Shown here: piece after piece, positions 8,593-16,882 of the stretch | Layout: every line of letters begins with the position of its first letter | Numbering within the stretch: position 1 is the first letter of the stretch | DNA from: Chryseobacterium sp. | Lineage (GTDB): Bacteria > Bacteroidota > Bacteroidia > Flavobacteriales > Weeksellaceae | Assembly (NCBI RefSeq): GCF_008831505.1 | Contig: NZ_CP044508.1 | Location: 1-64,000 of the forward strand | Length of the DNA: 64,000 nucleotides | Direction: 5' to 3' | Program-made: the position numbers and the translations under genes | Notes under the pieces: generated by a model | What the model was told of the DNA's origin: nothing | What the model saw: the letters and a program-made list of their open reading frames with translations, nothing else | Databases searched by the model: none

Positions 8593-11500
8593 TTAAATTC
8601 CCATTGCCTCTTTAAGCTGCAGTAACGGAATACTTGCAATTTTCTCGTCTTTGAACATCAGCATTAAATCATCACCTTCTACTCGGATTCCATTAATCTG
8701 TTTCTCTGCATGTACCAACTCCGAAATAGTCATACTAGCTAATATTTCATCATTTTTTGCTAAAACAAGATTCCCGTCTTCGGTATAGATTCTGTTCACA
8801 TTTCCCAGCTGAACTGGAGCTTCCATAAGGTTATTATTGAGGCTTAAGTTAGTACTGGTCACCACTTCGGAAGGAATTTCAAATTCATCCGGATCTTCAG
8901 ATGTAAAGGGCAGCGCATGATCCACAGTAAGACCGATATTCTGTGCCTGCAAAATGGTTAAGGGCGTTGGAACACGTGTAATCCAGGCCTTGCCCTGTTT
9001 TGCTCCTTTCGGTTCCTTCATCTCTTCCATAAGCGACAAATACAACTCATCACCAATAACAGGGACCTCGCCGCCATTCCAAATTTTACCTGTTGCCATA
9101 TAAAACTGCACGGCATCTTCGAAGCCGGGACGTACCGTGACAATCACTCGGGCCATCCCACTTTGCAGGAATGAGCGGAACAATGGATCAACATCCTCCT
9201 GCTGGTAAAGACTCACCCAATTGTCTCTGTTGCCCCAATAGTACGGGTACAGATGGTAAGACAGATTTTCCCACTCAAAAGCCTGCTCCATGAATTTCAC
9301 AAATGCTGTATATTTATCGAGGGTGGGAGACAGCACCGTTTCATAATCTGAAAATGTACTTCCCTGAGTAAGGCCCGACAGTCCGTAACCGCGGGTTGAG
9401 TTCAGCGCGCGGTCCATCATATATGAAATACAGTTTTTGCGAAGAACAGTATTTTCAATCTGTCTGTAGAATCCCGGATTGGATCCTTTTATGTTTACTG
9501 CTTTCCCTAGTTCCTCAGCCAGTTTACTGTTATATTGTTCCAATGCATCTTGATACGCATCAATAATGGCTTTAAAGGTTTTCTGAAGCCATGCATTTTT
9601 GGCCTCCTGAGTAAGCTGACATCTTACATTAAAGGTAATGTCTATTACGTGCATATTGGTATGCCCTACTGACACAGGGAATTCTTCACTAAAGCCTTCC
9701 ACATCGATGAAACCAGTGTTTCTTTCTACAATATGCTGATATGGAAAGTGTTTTGTAACATTGCCCATGGTAATAAAAACAGAGGATGACCACCCATTAT
9801 TGTTTCCTGGGCCCGCACAAGAAAAAGATGCGTTGGCCTTAACTGTTTTGTATCCTTCTGAAACAGGAATACTACCCGATTTGGTTTGCGCCTGTTTAGA
9901 TTCATTGCTGGAAAAATCAAAAGACTTCCCAAGATAAATTATTTCTTCAGGTTTTTCGGAAATGTCCACATTATACTTAGCTGCCCAATACCTTAGAACC
10001 GTATCGTTTTGAAGTGCTGAGAAATCTGCCATTCTAAACATGGTTGATTCGCGAGGATCCACTGGCTCCTTAAGTTCTATATCTGTGGAAGACTTTAAAA
10101 CCTCAAGTCCCATCGCATGCAGTTTGGCAGGTTCCGGTACCATAAACTCAAACATCATACGCTTGCCATAATTGTAGATTTGGTTTTTTAACAGTTTATC
10201 TACCCAACGGAAAACCCCTACCACATGCTGATCTCCTTCGCGGTTATCAAAACCATGAGCATTATTCTCCTCAAACTCCTCCACAATTTTTTCAATTCTT
10301 TCCTGCCGCACTTTCATAACTACCCGGTCTAAAGCGCGTTCGGTAACTTCCTGAGCCTGCGTTACCGCCTGTTGCGAACTCTCCTCCCTGGAGCTATGGC
10401 TGGCAAACCCGCCAGTGACGCCCGCATGAATTCCTCCAACTTTTGTATTCCAATCTGCATTAAAATAAGTCTGTGCATTTGAATCTCTGGACTCAAGCAT
10501 CATCTTTACAATTTCGGACTGCATTTCAAAACGGGTGGCAGTAGTTGTATCGGTTAATTTTTCCTTTTCAGTATCTTGAGATGTAGTGGAAGTATCTTCA
10601 CTCCTTCTTAGTCTTCGGGTCGACTTTTGACGGTACTCCCTTGCCATAATATTTTCAATGTGTGCCACTTCTCCATCCACATAAGCGTGGGTAGTTTGCT
10701 CCACTTTAAGGTACTCGGCAATTCCGATCTGCTTGAAACCAAATCCTGAAGGGATAAAGTTATTCTCGTCAACAATAACTTCCTGGTTCCCATTTCCGTC
10801 TTCATTGCCCACAATTTCAAAGGTGCCTCTGTCACACATTTTTAAGTTCGGGAAAACAGCGGTAAACTGGGTGGTCTGTCCATTGGTAAAAGCTATCTGA
10901 ATGTCCAATGAGTAAGACAGATCTAAAAGCAAAGGACCGTTCGATGTGGCGCTGGCCATTAAATTGCTCAGATAAACTATATTATCAGTTTTTGTTTTTA
11001 CATAGTAATTACCTGTGGGGAATGATACATTATTAACAGTTTCTGTGAGTGTATAGGCTACACCTGCAATATCCCAGGTGGCATCCGGAAGATTTATTTG
11101 CAGATCAAAACTGGTAGATCTCCCACTACTTTTAGGACAAATAGAAAAATACTTTGTAACTAACGCTCCTTTTGCCATAGGAATTATAACACCCCCTACA
11201 CTTTTGAAAATCTTTTCATCAGAGATAATATTCTCAGAAATTTGCTCTAGAGCTTTTTCTCTCCTTTCAGAGACCACATTCTCAATATCCTGAAAAGTAC
11301 TGATGCCCTCCAATGCTTTTTGCACGTCAGCCAACTGATTTTCATTAAGGTTTTGAAGGTCAAAATCTACAGGAATATTGTAACCTATGGCACTGAGTAA
11401 AACTTCAAAATTTTCAGATTCTAACGATTCTGACAATGAGACCATATCTACTTCATCTCTAAAATTAAACTCGAATGCAGGTAAATTTGGAAACGGAATT

Positions 11501-12399
11501 TCTTGTGGCTGCTTGCAAGGATCAGCAGGATCGTACTCTGCAGCAGGTTCTCTAAGATCGCAATATGCAGTTTTTGCATCCTCAATTTTCTGGTTGTATT
11601 CATCAATTATTGGACTGATTGTTTCCTGATAAGACGCTTCCTGACTTTTATATTCGGAGTCAAATTCCTTGTTATATGCTTTTTGCATTTTAGAAATGTC
11701 TTTTTTCAGATTTTCTAATGACCTTAATTGCATATTAGCCAAAGAAAATGCCTGTTGCTTTTTCATATCATCCATTAAAAATGGAACATCTCCTATCCCA
11801 GGATTTCGGGACATCATCTGGAAATTGGATCCGACCGCTGCTCCGTCCAGCATCAGGTCTTTTGGTAATACGATTCTCGCGTTAATCAGAACTCTGTTTT
11901 CTGCTTCGTTCCCTAAAAATTGTACGATATGGATAGCCAAAAGTAAGTGCATTACCGTTTCTTTTACATAGAAATCTTTTTGGGTAACCACCTGATAAAT
12001 GAGGACATTCCAAAGCTTAAGAATATAATCTTCTTTACCTGCCGGATCAAAAGCGTTTCTCGCATTATTGGCGCGCTCCAACAGTTCTTCATCTTTATAA
12101 TTTCCTTTGTTTCTGGCAACCCAAATCGCAAAATCGTATAATTCAGGATACTCGGTTTTTAATTCGTCCTTATCTGCCAGATTTCCCGGGTCACTTTCAA
12201 AAGTTCTTGAATAATTCAGCAGCGCCTGTTGCCTGTTAATTCCGGAGTTTGCAAGGACATACTGATAAAAATGGATGTCTTTCAGCTGGTCTGGCGCAAG
12301 GACGAACCGTTTATCCTGTGCCTCCTCTGTGGACTGTTGCGGAGCTCTTAAGCTCACGAATCTGAACAGCGTTTGTGCTGCGTTATTGTTTGTTGACAT
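8593..12399 (-). CDS. Giant protein of unknown function, 1268 aa
   Basis: I do not recognise this family. The protein is soluble, with no signal peptide or membrane helix. Residues ~200-270 and ~600-720 are rich in Gln, Glu and Lys and probably coiled-coil (for example SRREESS-type stretches and VVMKVRQERIEKIVEEFEEN). A central part looks beta-rich, and the C-terminus (NLSLNNNLMEAPVQLGNVNR onward) looks like a small beta domain. A long helical plus beta body suggests a structural, scaffold or delivery protein rather than an enzyme. It is transcribed from a promoter (12556-12586) sharing an unusual box with the patatin and M15 peptidase promoters, has a ~150-base leader with a hairpin, and precedes the toxin gene. 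A role as carrier or assembly factor for the toxin is inference from context. Confidence 0.7.
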   Translation of the reverse strand: MSTNNNAAQTLFRFVSLRAPQQSTEEAQDKRFVLAPDQLKDIHFYQYVLANSGINRQQALLNYSRTFESDPGNLADKDELKTEYPELYDFAIWVARNKGNYKDEELLERANNARNAFDPAGKEDYILKLWNVLIYQVVTQKDFYVKETVMHLLLAIHIVQFLGNEAENRVLINARIVLPKDLMLDGAAVGSNFQMMSRNPGIGDVPFLMDDMKKQQAFSLANMQLRSLENLKKDISKMQKAYNKEFDSEYKSQEASYQETISPIIDEYNQKIEDAKTAYCDLREPAAEYDPADPCKQPQEIPFPNLPAFEFNFRDEVDMVSLSESLESENFEVLLSAIGYNIPVDFDLQNLNENQLADVQKALEGISTFQDIENVVSERREKALEQISENIISDEKIFKSVGGVIIPMAKGALVTKYFSICPKSSGRSTSFDLQINLPDATWDIAGVAYTLTETVNNVSFPTGNYYVKTKTDNIVYLSNLMASATSNGPLLLDLSYSLDIQIAFTNGQTTQFTAVFPNLKMCDRGTFEIVGNEDGNGNQEVIVDENNFIPSGFGFKQIGIAEYLKVEQTTHAYVDGEVAHIENIMAREYRQKSTRRLRRSEDTSTTSQDTEKEKLTDTTTATRFEMQSEIVKMMLESRDSNAQTYFNADWNTKVGGIHAGVTGGFASHSSREESSQQAVTQAQEVTERALDRVVMKVRQERIEKIVEEFEENNAHGFDNREGDQHVVGVFRWVDKLLKNQIYNYGKRMMFEFMVPEPAKLHAMGLEVLKSSTDIELKEPVDPRESTMFRMADFSALQNDTVLRYWAAKYNVDISEKPEEIIYLGKSFDFSSNESKQAQTKSGSIPVSEGYKTVKANASFSCAGPGNNNGWSSSVFITMGNVTKHFPYQHIVERNTGFIDVEGFSEEFPVSVGHTNMHVIDITFNVRCQLTQEAKNAWLQKTFKAIIDAYQDALEQYNSKLAEELGKAVNIKGSNPGFYRQIENTVLRKNCISYMMDRALNSTRGYGLSGLTQGSTFSDYETVLSPTLDKYTAFVKFMEQAFEWENLSYHLYPYYWGNRDNWVSLYQQEDVDPLFRSFLQSGMARVIVTVRPGFEDAVQFYMATGKIWNGGEVPVIGDELYLSLMEEMKEPKGAKQGKAWITRVPTPLTILQAQNIGLTVDHALPFTSEDPDEFEIPSEVVTSTNLSLNNNLMEAPVQLGNVNRIYTEDGNLVLAKNDEILASMTISELVHAEKQINGIRVEGDDLMLMFKDEKIASIPLLQLKEAMGI

Positions 12400-12480
12400 T
12401 TTATTATATTTGTTTGGTTTTAAAAGGTAAAATCTGAAGGCATCTTTTTATTAGATACACCTTCGGGTTGGCCTTATTTT

Positions 12481-12514
12481 TTAAGGTGGTTTCCGACCTG
12501 GATTTCCACCTTAA
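12481..12514 (-). other. Hairpin in the leader of the giant gene
   Basis: A perfect 9-bp inverted repeat (TTAAGGTGG and its complement) with a 16-base loop lies between the predicted transcription start (~12549) and the start codon at 12399. There is no U-run on the minus strand. It could affect translation or mRNA stability; its function is unknown. Confidence 0.35.
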
Positions 12515-12555
12515 TTTTTGAAATCCTGTTTCATTTTTTCTTATTTTCCTGTGAG

Positions 12556-12586
12556 CAAAGCTATAGCGCGAGAGCGACAAAGGTCG
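12556..12586 (-). promoter_or_regulatory. Promoter of the giant gene with CGAC-N4-GTCG box
   Basis: On the minus strand a -7 box TAGCTTTG (12563-12556, TAnnTTTG consensus) is preceded, after exactly 10 bases plus a G/C, by the inverted repeat CGAC-AAAG-GTCG (12575-12586). The same box at the same distance lies upstream of the patatin gene and the M15 peptidase gene, which makes a chance match unlikely. Confidence 0.6.
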
Positions 12587-12707
12587 TCGCAGAATTATGT
12601 GTTTCTAATTTTTTGCCTTGTATAAATATATCGGAGGATATTAGCAGAAAAGCGAATAATCAAATATTATTGACTCTCAGGCTTATATTCATGTGTTGCG
12701 GCACGTG

Positions 12708-13748
12708 CTACGCACGGTTCCTGATCAACTTGTGCACAATCTGGTTAAGGAGGCTCCTGTTTTCGTTTATATAGGACAGCCCTGCCTGTATGAGCGCTTC
12801 TATGTTGCTCTTCTTAACATTATCCATTGCTGATGATGCATATTTTAGGGAGGGATTGAGACGGTAGTAGTTCTTCTGATTGCGCAATCCTAATGTTCCG
12901 AACATCTGGCTTAACTGGTAATCCACCGTCTCCGCGTTTGCGGACAGTAAAATATCTATTATAGGATTGATCCAGGCAAGTTTTCCGGCGCCCGCCAGTT
13001 TGTTATAAGAATATGATTTTGACTCGGCCCCTGTTCCCAGGGAAAGTATCATCATGTCATTAGCTGCGGGAAAATTTGGTTTCTGATTATTCCCGAGTAT
13101 ATCTGCAAACGGCATTTTACGCGCCTCTGCATATGCACACAGCGCAGGATTATTAGCAAACACTCCTCCGTCAATCAGGCTAAAGTACTGGCCATACAGC
13201 GACTTAATCCTGGCTGGTGTAAAGTAAGTGGGCGCTGCAGACGTAGCCCTGCATACGTCTTTCACCAGAAAATTATCACCGGACTGTTTTTGTGCTTCTA
13301 CTGTATTAAACAGTTTCGCTCTTCTGTTTTCAATATCATAGCTGGTAATGAGGCATGGTTTGATGAACTCCTTCAATTCCAGTTTCCCAAAAAATTCATC
13401 AAGATTACGTTCCAGATGTTCAACCGATATTCTCTCATTGAACAGACCAAACGGATTAATCAACTTCTCCCAAAACAAAACCTGAAAAATACTGCCACCC
13501 TTTTCTGAATAGAGCTCCAGTCCTTTTTGGATGGAATATTTTGCTTTTCCGTTTTCATCCGGAAACAGGATTATAGATGCAATTAAACCCCCGGTACTGC
13601 TGCCCGCTACCAAATCAAAGTAGTCGCCCAGCTTTGCACCGGCAAGGTCATGTTTTTGGAGTTGTTCTTCAATGTACCGCAGGACGATGCATGAAATGAT
13701 TCCGCGGATGCCGCCGCCGTCTAATGAAAGTATGGTGATTTTCTTCAT
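12708..13748 (-). CDS. Patatin-like phospholipase
   Basis: This 346-residue protein is a patatin-family serine lipase, which cleaves acyl chains from phospholipids with a Ser-Asp dyad. All motifs are present: the oxyanion-hole loop DGGGIRG (residues 10-16), the nucleophile elbow GSSTG (49-53, Ser51) and the catalytic DGG (193-195). There is no signal peptide or membrane segment, so it acts in the cytosol or is exported by a dedicated route. It has its own promoter, sharing an inverted-repeat box with the neighbouring M15 peptidase and giant gene. Patatins also occur as T6SS effectors and as CBASS effectors. I see no nucleotide cyclase nearby, so CBASS is unlikely, and an effector or lysis role fits the surroundings better. 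Confidence 0.9.
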   Translation of the reverse strand: MKKITILSLDGGGIRGIISCIVLRYIEEQLQKHDLAGAKLGDYFDLVAGSSTGGLIASIILFPDENGKAKYSIQKGLELYSEKGGSIFQVLFWEKLINPFGLFNERISVEHLERNLDEFFGKLELKEFIKPCLITSYDIENRRAKLFNTVEAQKQSGDNFLVKDVCRATSAAPTYFTPARIKSLYGQYFSLIDGGVFANNPALCAYAEARKMPFADILGNNQKPNFPAANDMMILSLGTGAESKSYSYNKLAGAGKLAWINPIIDILLSANAETVDYQLSQMFGTLGLRNQKNYYRLNPSLKYASSAMDNVKKSNIEALIQAGLSYINENRSLLNQIVHKLIRNRA

Positions 13749-13771
13749 GGTCTCTTAATATTGGTGTGAAG

Positions 13772-13802
13772 CAAATGTAGGTGGGGACTGCGACAGAAGT
13801 CG
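13772..13802 (-). promoter_or_regulatory. Promoter of the patatin gene with CGAC-N4-GTCG box
   Basis: On the minus strand the -7 box is TACATTTG (13779-13772), 24 bases before the patatin ATG. Ten bases plus one upstream lies CGAC-AGAA-GTCG (13791-13802), a perfect inverted repeat. The arrangement is identical to that before the 1268-residue and M15 genes. Confidence 0.6.
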
Positions 13803-13856
13803 GCGCAACATTATAAAGGAAGTTCAGAACTTCACACCTTCATCAACCTCAAACAT

Positions 13857-14357
13857 TTACACCGTTACATAACCATGTCTGTCTTTCTCCAGTTTTGCCA
13901 GAATCTGCCATTGTGCTAGCACGGGTGACTTTTTAAAAGGTATTGTCCGCTTTTCAAAATGCGGTAGGTCCCTGAATGTCTTCCAGTTACCTCCCCAATT
14001 CCAGCCGTACTTTGCAAAAATTTTCACACATTCGTACCAGTCCGCAACGCGGTCATTATCCCAGTCTCTCGCAGTGTCCCAACTGGCGACCTTACCATCG
14101 ATTATCAGGCAAATGTCCACAGCGAATCCGTAGTTGTGAATGCTTTGTCCGGGTTTTGCATTGGTTACTTTTTTACCGGGCTTTGTTCTTCCTAAAGAAT
14201 ACAAGTCGGCCTGTTCCGAAAGCGTTCTTAATCCCTGTGTGATCCTTATTTTTGCCTTTCCGGTTAATGCTGTATCACATTCGTTAATAATTTGCCTTAC
14301 TTCGTCTCTTACCAAAGGATGAAGTTTTTCAATTCTCTTTTCCGTTACGTTATCCAT
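13857..14357 (-). CDS. M15-family peptidoglycan peptidase (endolysin-like)
   Basis: The 166-residue protein matches VanY/L-alanyl-D-glutamate peptidases, zinc enzymes that cut peptidoglycan cross-links or stem peptides. The zinc ligands are readable: SIHNYGFAVD (His74, Asp81) and LPHFE (His133), with the usual WGGNW before the last. It has no signal peptide, which is typical of phage endolysins and of injected cell-wall effectors rather than of housekeeping carboxypeptidases. It is the first gene of the minus-strand island and has a promoter with the same box as the patatin and giant genes. Together with the patatin it would attack both wall and membrane, either of a target cell or of the producer during release. 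Confidence 0.88.
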   Translation of the reverse strand: MDNVTEKRIEKLHPLVRDEVRQIINECDTALTGKAKIRITQGLRTLSEQADLYSLGRTKPGKKVTNAKPGQSIHNYGFAVDICLIIDGKVASWDTARDWDNDRVADWYECVKIFAKYGWNWGGNWKTFRDLPHFEKRTIPFKKSPVLAQWQILAKLEKDRHGYVTV

Positions 14358-14377
14358 GTCATTAAATGTTTAAAAGA

Positions 14378-14408
14378 CAAATCTAACAGCAGGCTGCGAC
14401 TAAAGTTG
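14378..14408 (-). promoter_or_regulatory. Promoter of the M15 peptidase gene with CGAC-N4-GTTG box
   Basis: On the minus strand the -7 box is TAGATTTG (14385-14378), about 20 bases before the ATG. Ten bases plus one upstream is CGAC-TAAA-GTTG (14397-14408), one mismatch from the inverted repeat seen before the patatin and giant genes. Confidence 0.55.
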
Positions 14409-15214
14409 ACGTACCTTAAAGTGAAAATTGTGGTGCCGAAATCAGCGGCACTGGGGGAATAGGTTGTATGAAAAAATATCGTCTGTTGAAGTTTTGCGGA
14501 GGACTTAATGCGGCGGGATTTCAGATCGGTTGTAAGACTTTTATCCAGTCAATCAGAAAAAAAGATGAAATAATACGGATCTTTAAGTAATAGCTGCAGT
14601 TTTACTGATAAGTCGCATTTGTTATCCGACACCTGATACACACCATGATATTATGTGCTTCTCAGGATGAAAGGTACAGGCAGAGACGACAGAAGATTAG
14701 TCTGTTTACTGAATAATGGAATACTTTGACAACTCTTGCAATGAACAGATGGATTTATCGCAACAACACCCATGAAGTTACCTAATTGGGGAAAAAGAAG
14801 AATGTGATTCCCATTGCCCGAAAAGTTCGCATGGGAAGTCGAGATAAAATTAATGCGCTCCGAGAGCCTACGAAATAATATACACCAATGACGAACACTA
14901 GGATGAACTACTTTACTTACCGGTAAGTTTTCAAAGAGTTTCAGAAAAATTACCAACGACTCGAGTCTGATTAAAGTCTTGATGGGTGACCTTTTGAAAA
15001 AGCGAAAGGTATGGCAGATCTGCCATGCACGCCATAAACCTGCTGAGAAGAGGTGAACCGGATTATTGACAAGGGCATGGTTTGGGATCTTGGATTGTTA
15101 TGCTAAGATCTTCCGCCCTAATTGAGCGGAAGTCTATTAGACTGCTGAAAATCTTGACTAAATAATACTGGGTTCCTGACTGGATTGGTATTCCATCGAG
15201 AGTTATTTAGCCGA
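14409..15214. other. Gene-poor stretch of ~800 bp
   Basis: I find no convincing gene. A 40-codon plus-strand frame at 14468-14590 and a 101-codon minus-strand frame at 14651-14956 exist but show no family features. A short hairpin (TTCCGC paired with GCGGAA) lies near 15108-15128. The stretch probably consists of decayed sequence at the boundary between the effector island and the repeated lipoprotein array. Confidence 0.4.
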
Positions 15215-15277
15215 CTATCCGTTTCTGCGTCTATGTACCAATACCGCAAAAAACATTTTTAAAAACTTAGTAGCCAT
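15215..15277 (-). pseudogene. Truncated start of a third array lipoprotein
   Basis: The frame reads MATKFLKMFFAVLV, matching the signal peptides of the lipoproteins at 15559 and 16352. It then runs into VHRRRNG and a stop, a scrap of the upstream peptidase tail (DPSVHRSGTG). The start overlaps the preceding peptidase-tail stop exactly as in the two complete units. This is the collapsed third copy of the tandem unit. Confidence 0.6.
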
Positions 15278-15572
15278 AGTGTTGGAATAAGGTAGTGATT
15301 TGCGAAGATTGCGCCGGATAGGCAGAAATCAATGGACTTTTTAAATCTGCTGCACTGTGTACCGAGGAAGTAAGCCTGCTAAAAATAGGGGCTAACTTGT
15401 ACTGGCTTACGGATTGAATATTTACTTCATCAAGAATATAATTAAGTACTGTGGTGCCACTTCCGTTTCTGCGAACCGAGGGATCAAAAGTGCCATTATT
15501 ACGTCCTAAATCCATTAAATCCACCACCAAACCGTTTCGCTTTTTATTAAAGTTGCCATTATTGTGCGGCAA
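15267..15572 (-). pseudogene. Orphan C-terminal fragment of the HExxH lipoprotein (copy 3)
   Basis: An open frame of 101 codons whose last ~87 residues repeat the tail of the 654-residue metallopeptidase at 16872-18836 (VDLMDLGRNNGTFDP through TLFQHYGY), with a few substitutions. It lacks the HExxH site and any signal peptide. Its first residues come from the junction with the preceding lipoprotein gene, whose stop it overlaps. It is a duplication remnant. It could in principle be translated, but no function is expected for it alone. Confidence 0.65.
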
Positions 15573-16086
15573 ATTCTATTCTTTGGTCTGCATTCTTGCC
15601 CAAAATATTCGTGCTTATAAAAAATCGATTACACATTGGCGAACCTAAAAAATCAACGCGCTCAGCTGTTATTATAGAATAATCTCCTATTTTATTGAGT
15701 TTTATCTTAATCTCAAGTTCATAGAGGCCATTTGCAGGATTATAAATCACATTAAACCAATTATCAGCACCATCTCGCTTGCTTCCTTTAATATAGGTCA
15801 AATTGTTACCATTAAACAGAGCAGAATTTGCCAGCAACCACGCATGGGTAACTCCGGTTTTTTCATAAAGATTAATGGATGAGCCAAAGTAATCATTTTC
15901 AGCAGGAATCGTGAGTTTATAAATTATCTCCTCTCCCTGATTGTACGTTGGTTTTAAAGGAGTAATTGTAATTAAATCAGGTACGGGTACCGCGGAGTCA
16001 TTACACTCTTCTTGAAGTCCCGGGCAACTTTGTAGTAATGAAATGAACAACACCACAAAAAACAATTTTAAAAACTTAGTAGCCAT
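15559..16086 (-). CDS. Small lipoprotein, array copy B
   Basis: A 175-residue lipoprotein with signal MATKFLKLFFVVLFISLLQSC and lipidation at about Cys21. It is close to the 176-residue copy A at 16352: the segment from PVPDLITITPLKPTYNQGEE to FGSSINLYEKTG is almost identical, while the part around the middle differs more (HAWLLANSALFNG against NAWYTASSTYLFDG). The mature protein looks like a small beta-sandwich. Its ATG lies within the last codons of the upstream peptidase-tail copy (16076-16327), overlapping the stop by 11 bases, an arrangement copied with the unit. The role is probably that of a surface partner or inhibitor of the metallopeptidase; this is inference. Confidence 0.72.
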   Translation of the reverse strand: MATKFLKLFFVVLFISLLQSCPGLQEECNDSAVPVPDLITITPLKPTYNQGEEIIYKLTIPAENDYFGSSINLYEKTGVTHAWLLANSALFNGNNLTYIKGSKRDGADNWFNVIYNPANGLYELEIKIKLNKIGDYSIITAERVDFLGSPMCNRFFISTNILGKNADQRIEFAAQ

Positions 16087-16327
16087 AGTGTTGGAATAAG
16101 GTATTGACTTGAGAAGATTGTGCGGGATAGGCAGATTGTAACGGGGCTTTCAGATCTGCTGCACTGTGTACCGAGGAAGTGAGCCTGCTGAAAATAGGGG
16201 CTAAATTGTACTGGCTTACGGATTGAATGGTAACTTCGTCAAGAATATTATTTAGCGGGTTACCGTTTCCGCTTCTATGGACAGAGGGATCAAAACGTTG
16301 TTCCTTCCCGGCTCCACACCAAACCGT
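16076..16327 (-). pseudogene. Orphan C-terminal fragment of the HExxH lipoprotein (copy 2)
   Basis: Between lipoprotein genes A and B lies a repeat of the peptidase tail (from about DPSVHRSGNG to TLFQHYGY and its stop). The reading frame is broken near the 5' end by a small indel around the GRNN codons, and no start codon is in frame. It is a non-coding duplication remnant that keeps the overlap with the following lipoprotein start. Confidence 0.65.
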
Positions 16328-16351
16328 TTCGCATTTTTATTAAAATTGCCA

Positions 16352-16882
16352 TTAGTGTACGGTAAATTCTATTCTTCGGTCTGAATTCATATCCAATATA
16401 TTTGTTTTTATTCCGAATCTATTGCATTTAGGAGAGCCTTGAAAATCTATCATATCTTCAGCAAATATAGAATAATTTCCTATTTTGTTTAGTTTCACTT
16501 TTATTTCCAATTCATAATAACCGTTGGAAGAATTATAGGCTACATTATGCCAGTTTTCTGCACCGTTTCTTTTACTCCCTTTTAAATAAACCACAGTATT
16601 ACCATCAAAAAGATAGGTAGAACTGGCAGTATACCATGCGTTGGTATCCCCTGTTTTTTCATAAAGATTAATAGATGAGCCAAAGTAATCATTTTGAGCA
16701 GGTATCGTGAGTTTATAAATTATCTCCTCTCCCTGATTGTACGTTGGCTTTAAAGGGGTAATTGTAATTAAATCAGGTACGGGCGCTGAGGAGTCATTAC
16801 ACTCTTCTTCTATGCCAGGGCAACTTTGCAGCACTGATAATACCAATGCCGCAAAAAATACTTTTAAAAACTTAATAGCCAT
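16352..16882 (-). CDS. Small lipoprotein, array copy A, partner of the HExxH lipoprotein
   Basis: A 176-residue lipoprotein: signal MAIKFLKVFFAALVLSVLQSC with lipidation near Cys21, then a mature domain that looks all-beta (YKLTIPAQNDYFGSSINLYE; ELEIKVKLNKIGNYSIFAED). The ATG sits inside the last codons of the 654-residue metallopeptidase, 11 bases of overlap, which implies translational coupling. I do not recognise the family. Position and paired duplication suggest that it works with, or protects against, the peptidase. Confidence 0.75.
   Translation of the reverse strand: MAIKFLKVFFAALVLSVLQSCPGIEEECNDSSAPVPDLITITPLKPTYNQGEEIIYKLTIPAQNDYFGSSINLYEKTGDTNAWYTASSTYLFDGNTVVYLKGSKRNGAENWHNVAYNSSNGYYELEIKVKLNKIGNYSIFAEDMIDFQGSPKCNRFGIKTNILDMNSDRRIEFTVH

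Larger units (their letters stand above)
15215..16882 (-). repeat. Tandem array of peptidase-tail plus lipoprotein units
   Basis: The unit is about 800 bp: the last ~95 codons of the metallopeptidase, an 11-base overlap, then the lipoprotein gene. Lipoprotein starts lie at 16882, 16086 and 15277, giving periods of 796 and 809 bases. The first unit is complete and attached to the full peptidase gene, the second has a broken tail, and the third has an open tail but a collapsed lipoprotein. Unequal crossing-over or repeated cassette gain explains the pattern. Confidence 0.75.

Noticed and set aside
12708-13748. Patatin as part of a CBASS antiphage system
   Set aside because: No CD-NTase/cyclase, Cap2 or Cap3 gene lies nearby; shared promoters link it to the peptidase and giant gene instead.
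14468-14590. 40-codon plus-strand frame starting MKKYRLLKFCGG
   Set aside because: It has a reasonable start, but nothing in its surroundings or composition supports expression.
14651-14956. 101-codon minus-strand frame in a gene-poor stretch
   Set aside because: The composition is not protein-like, there is no promoter, neighbour or family match, and it is compatible with chance.
14409-15214. Group II intron or insertion sequence remnant
   Set aside because: No reverse transcriptase, transposase, domain V-like stem or terminal inverted repeats could be recognised.
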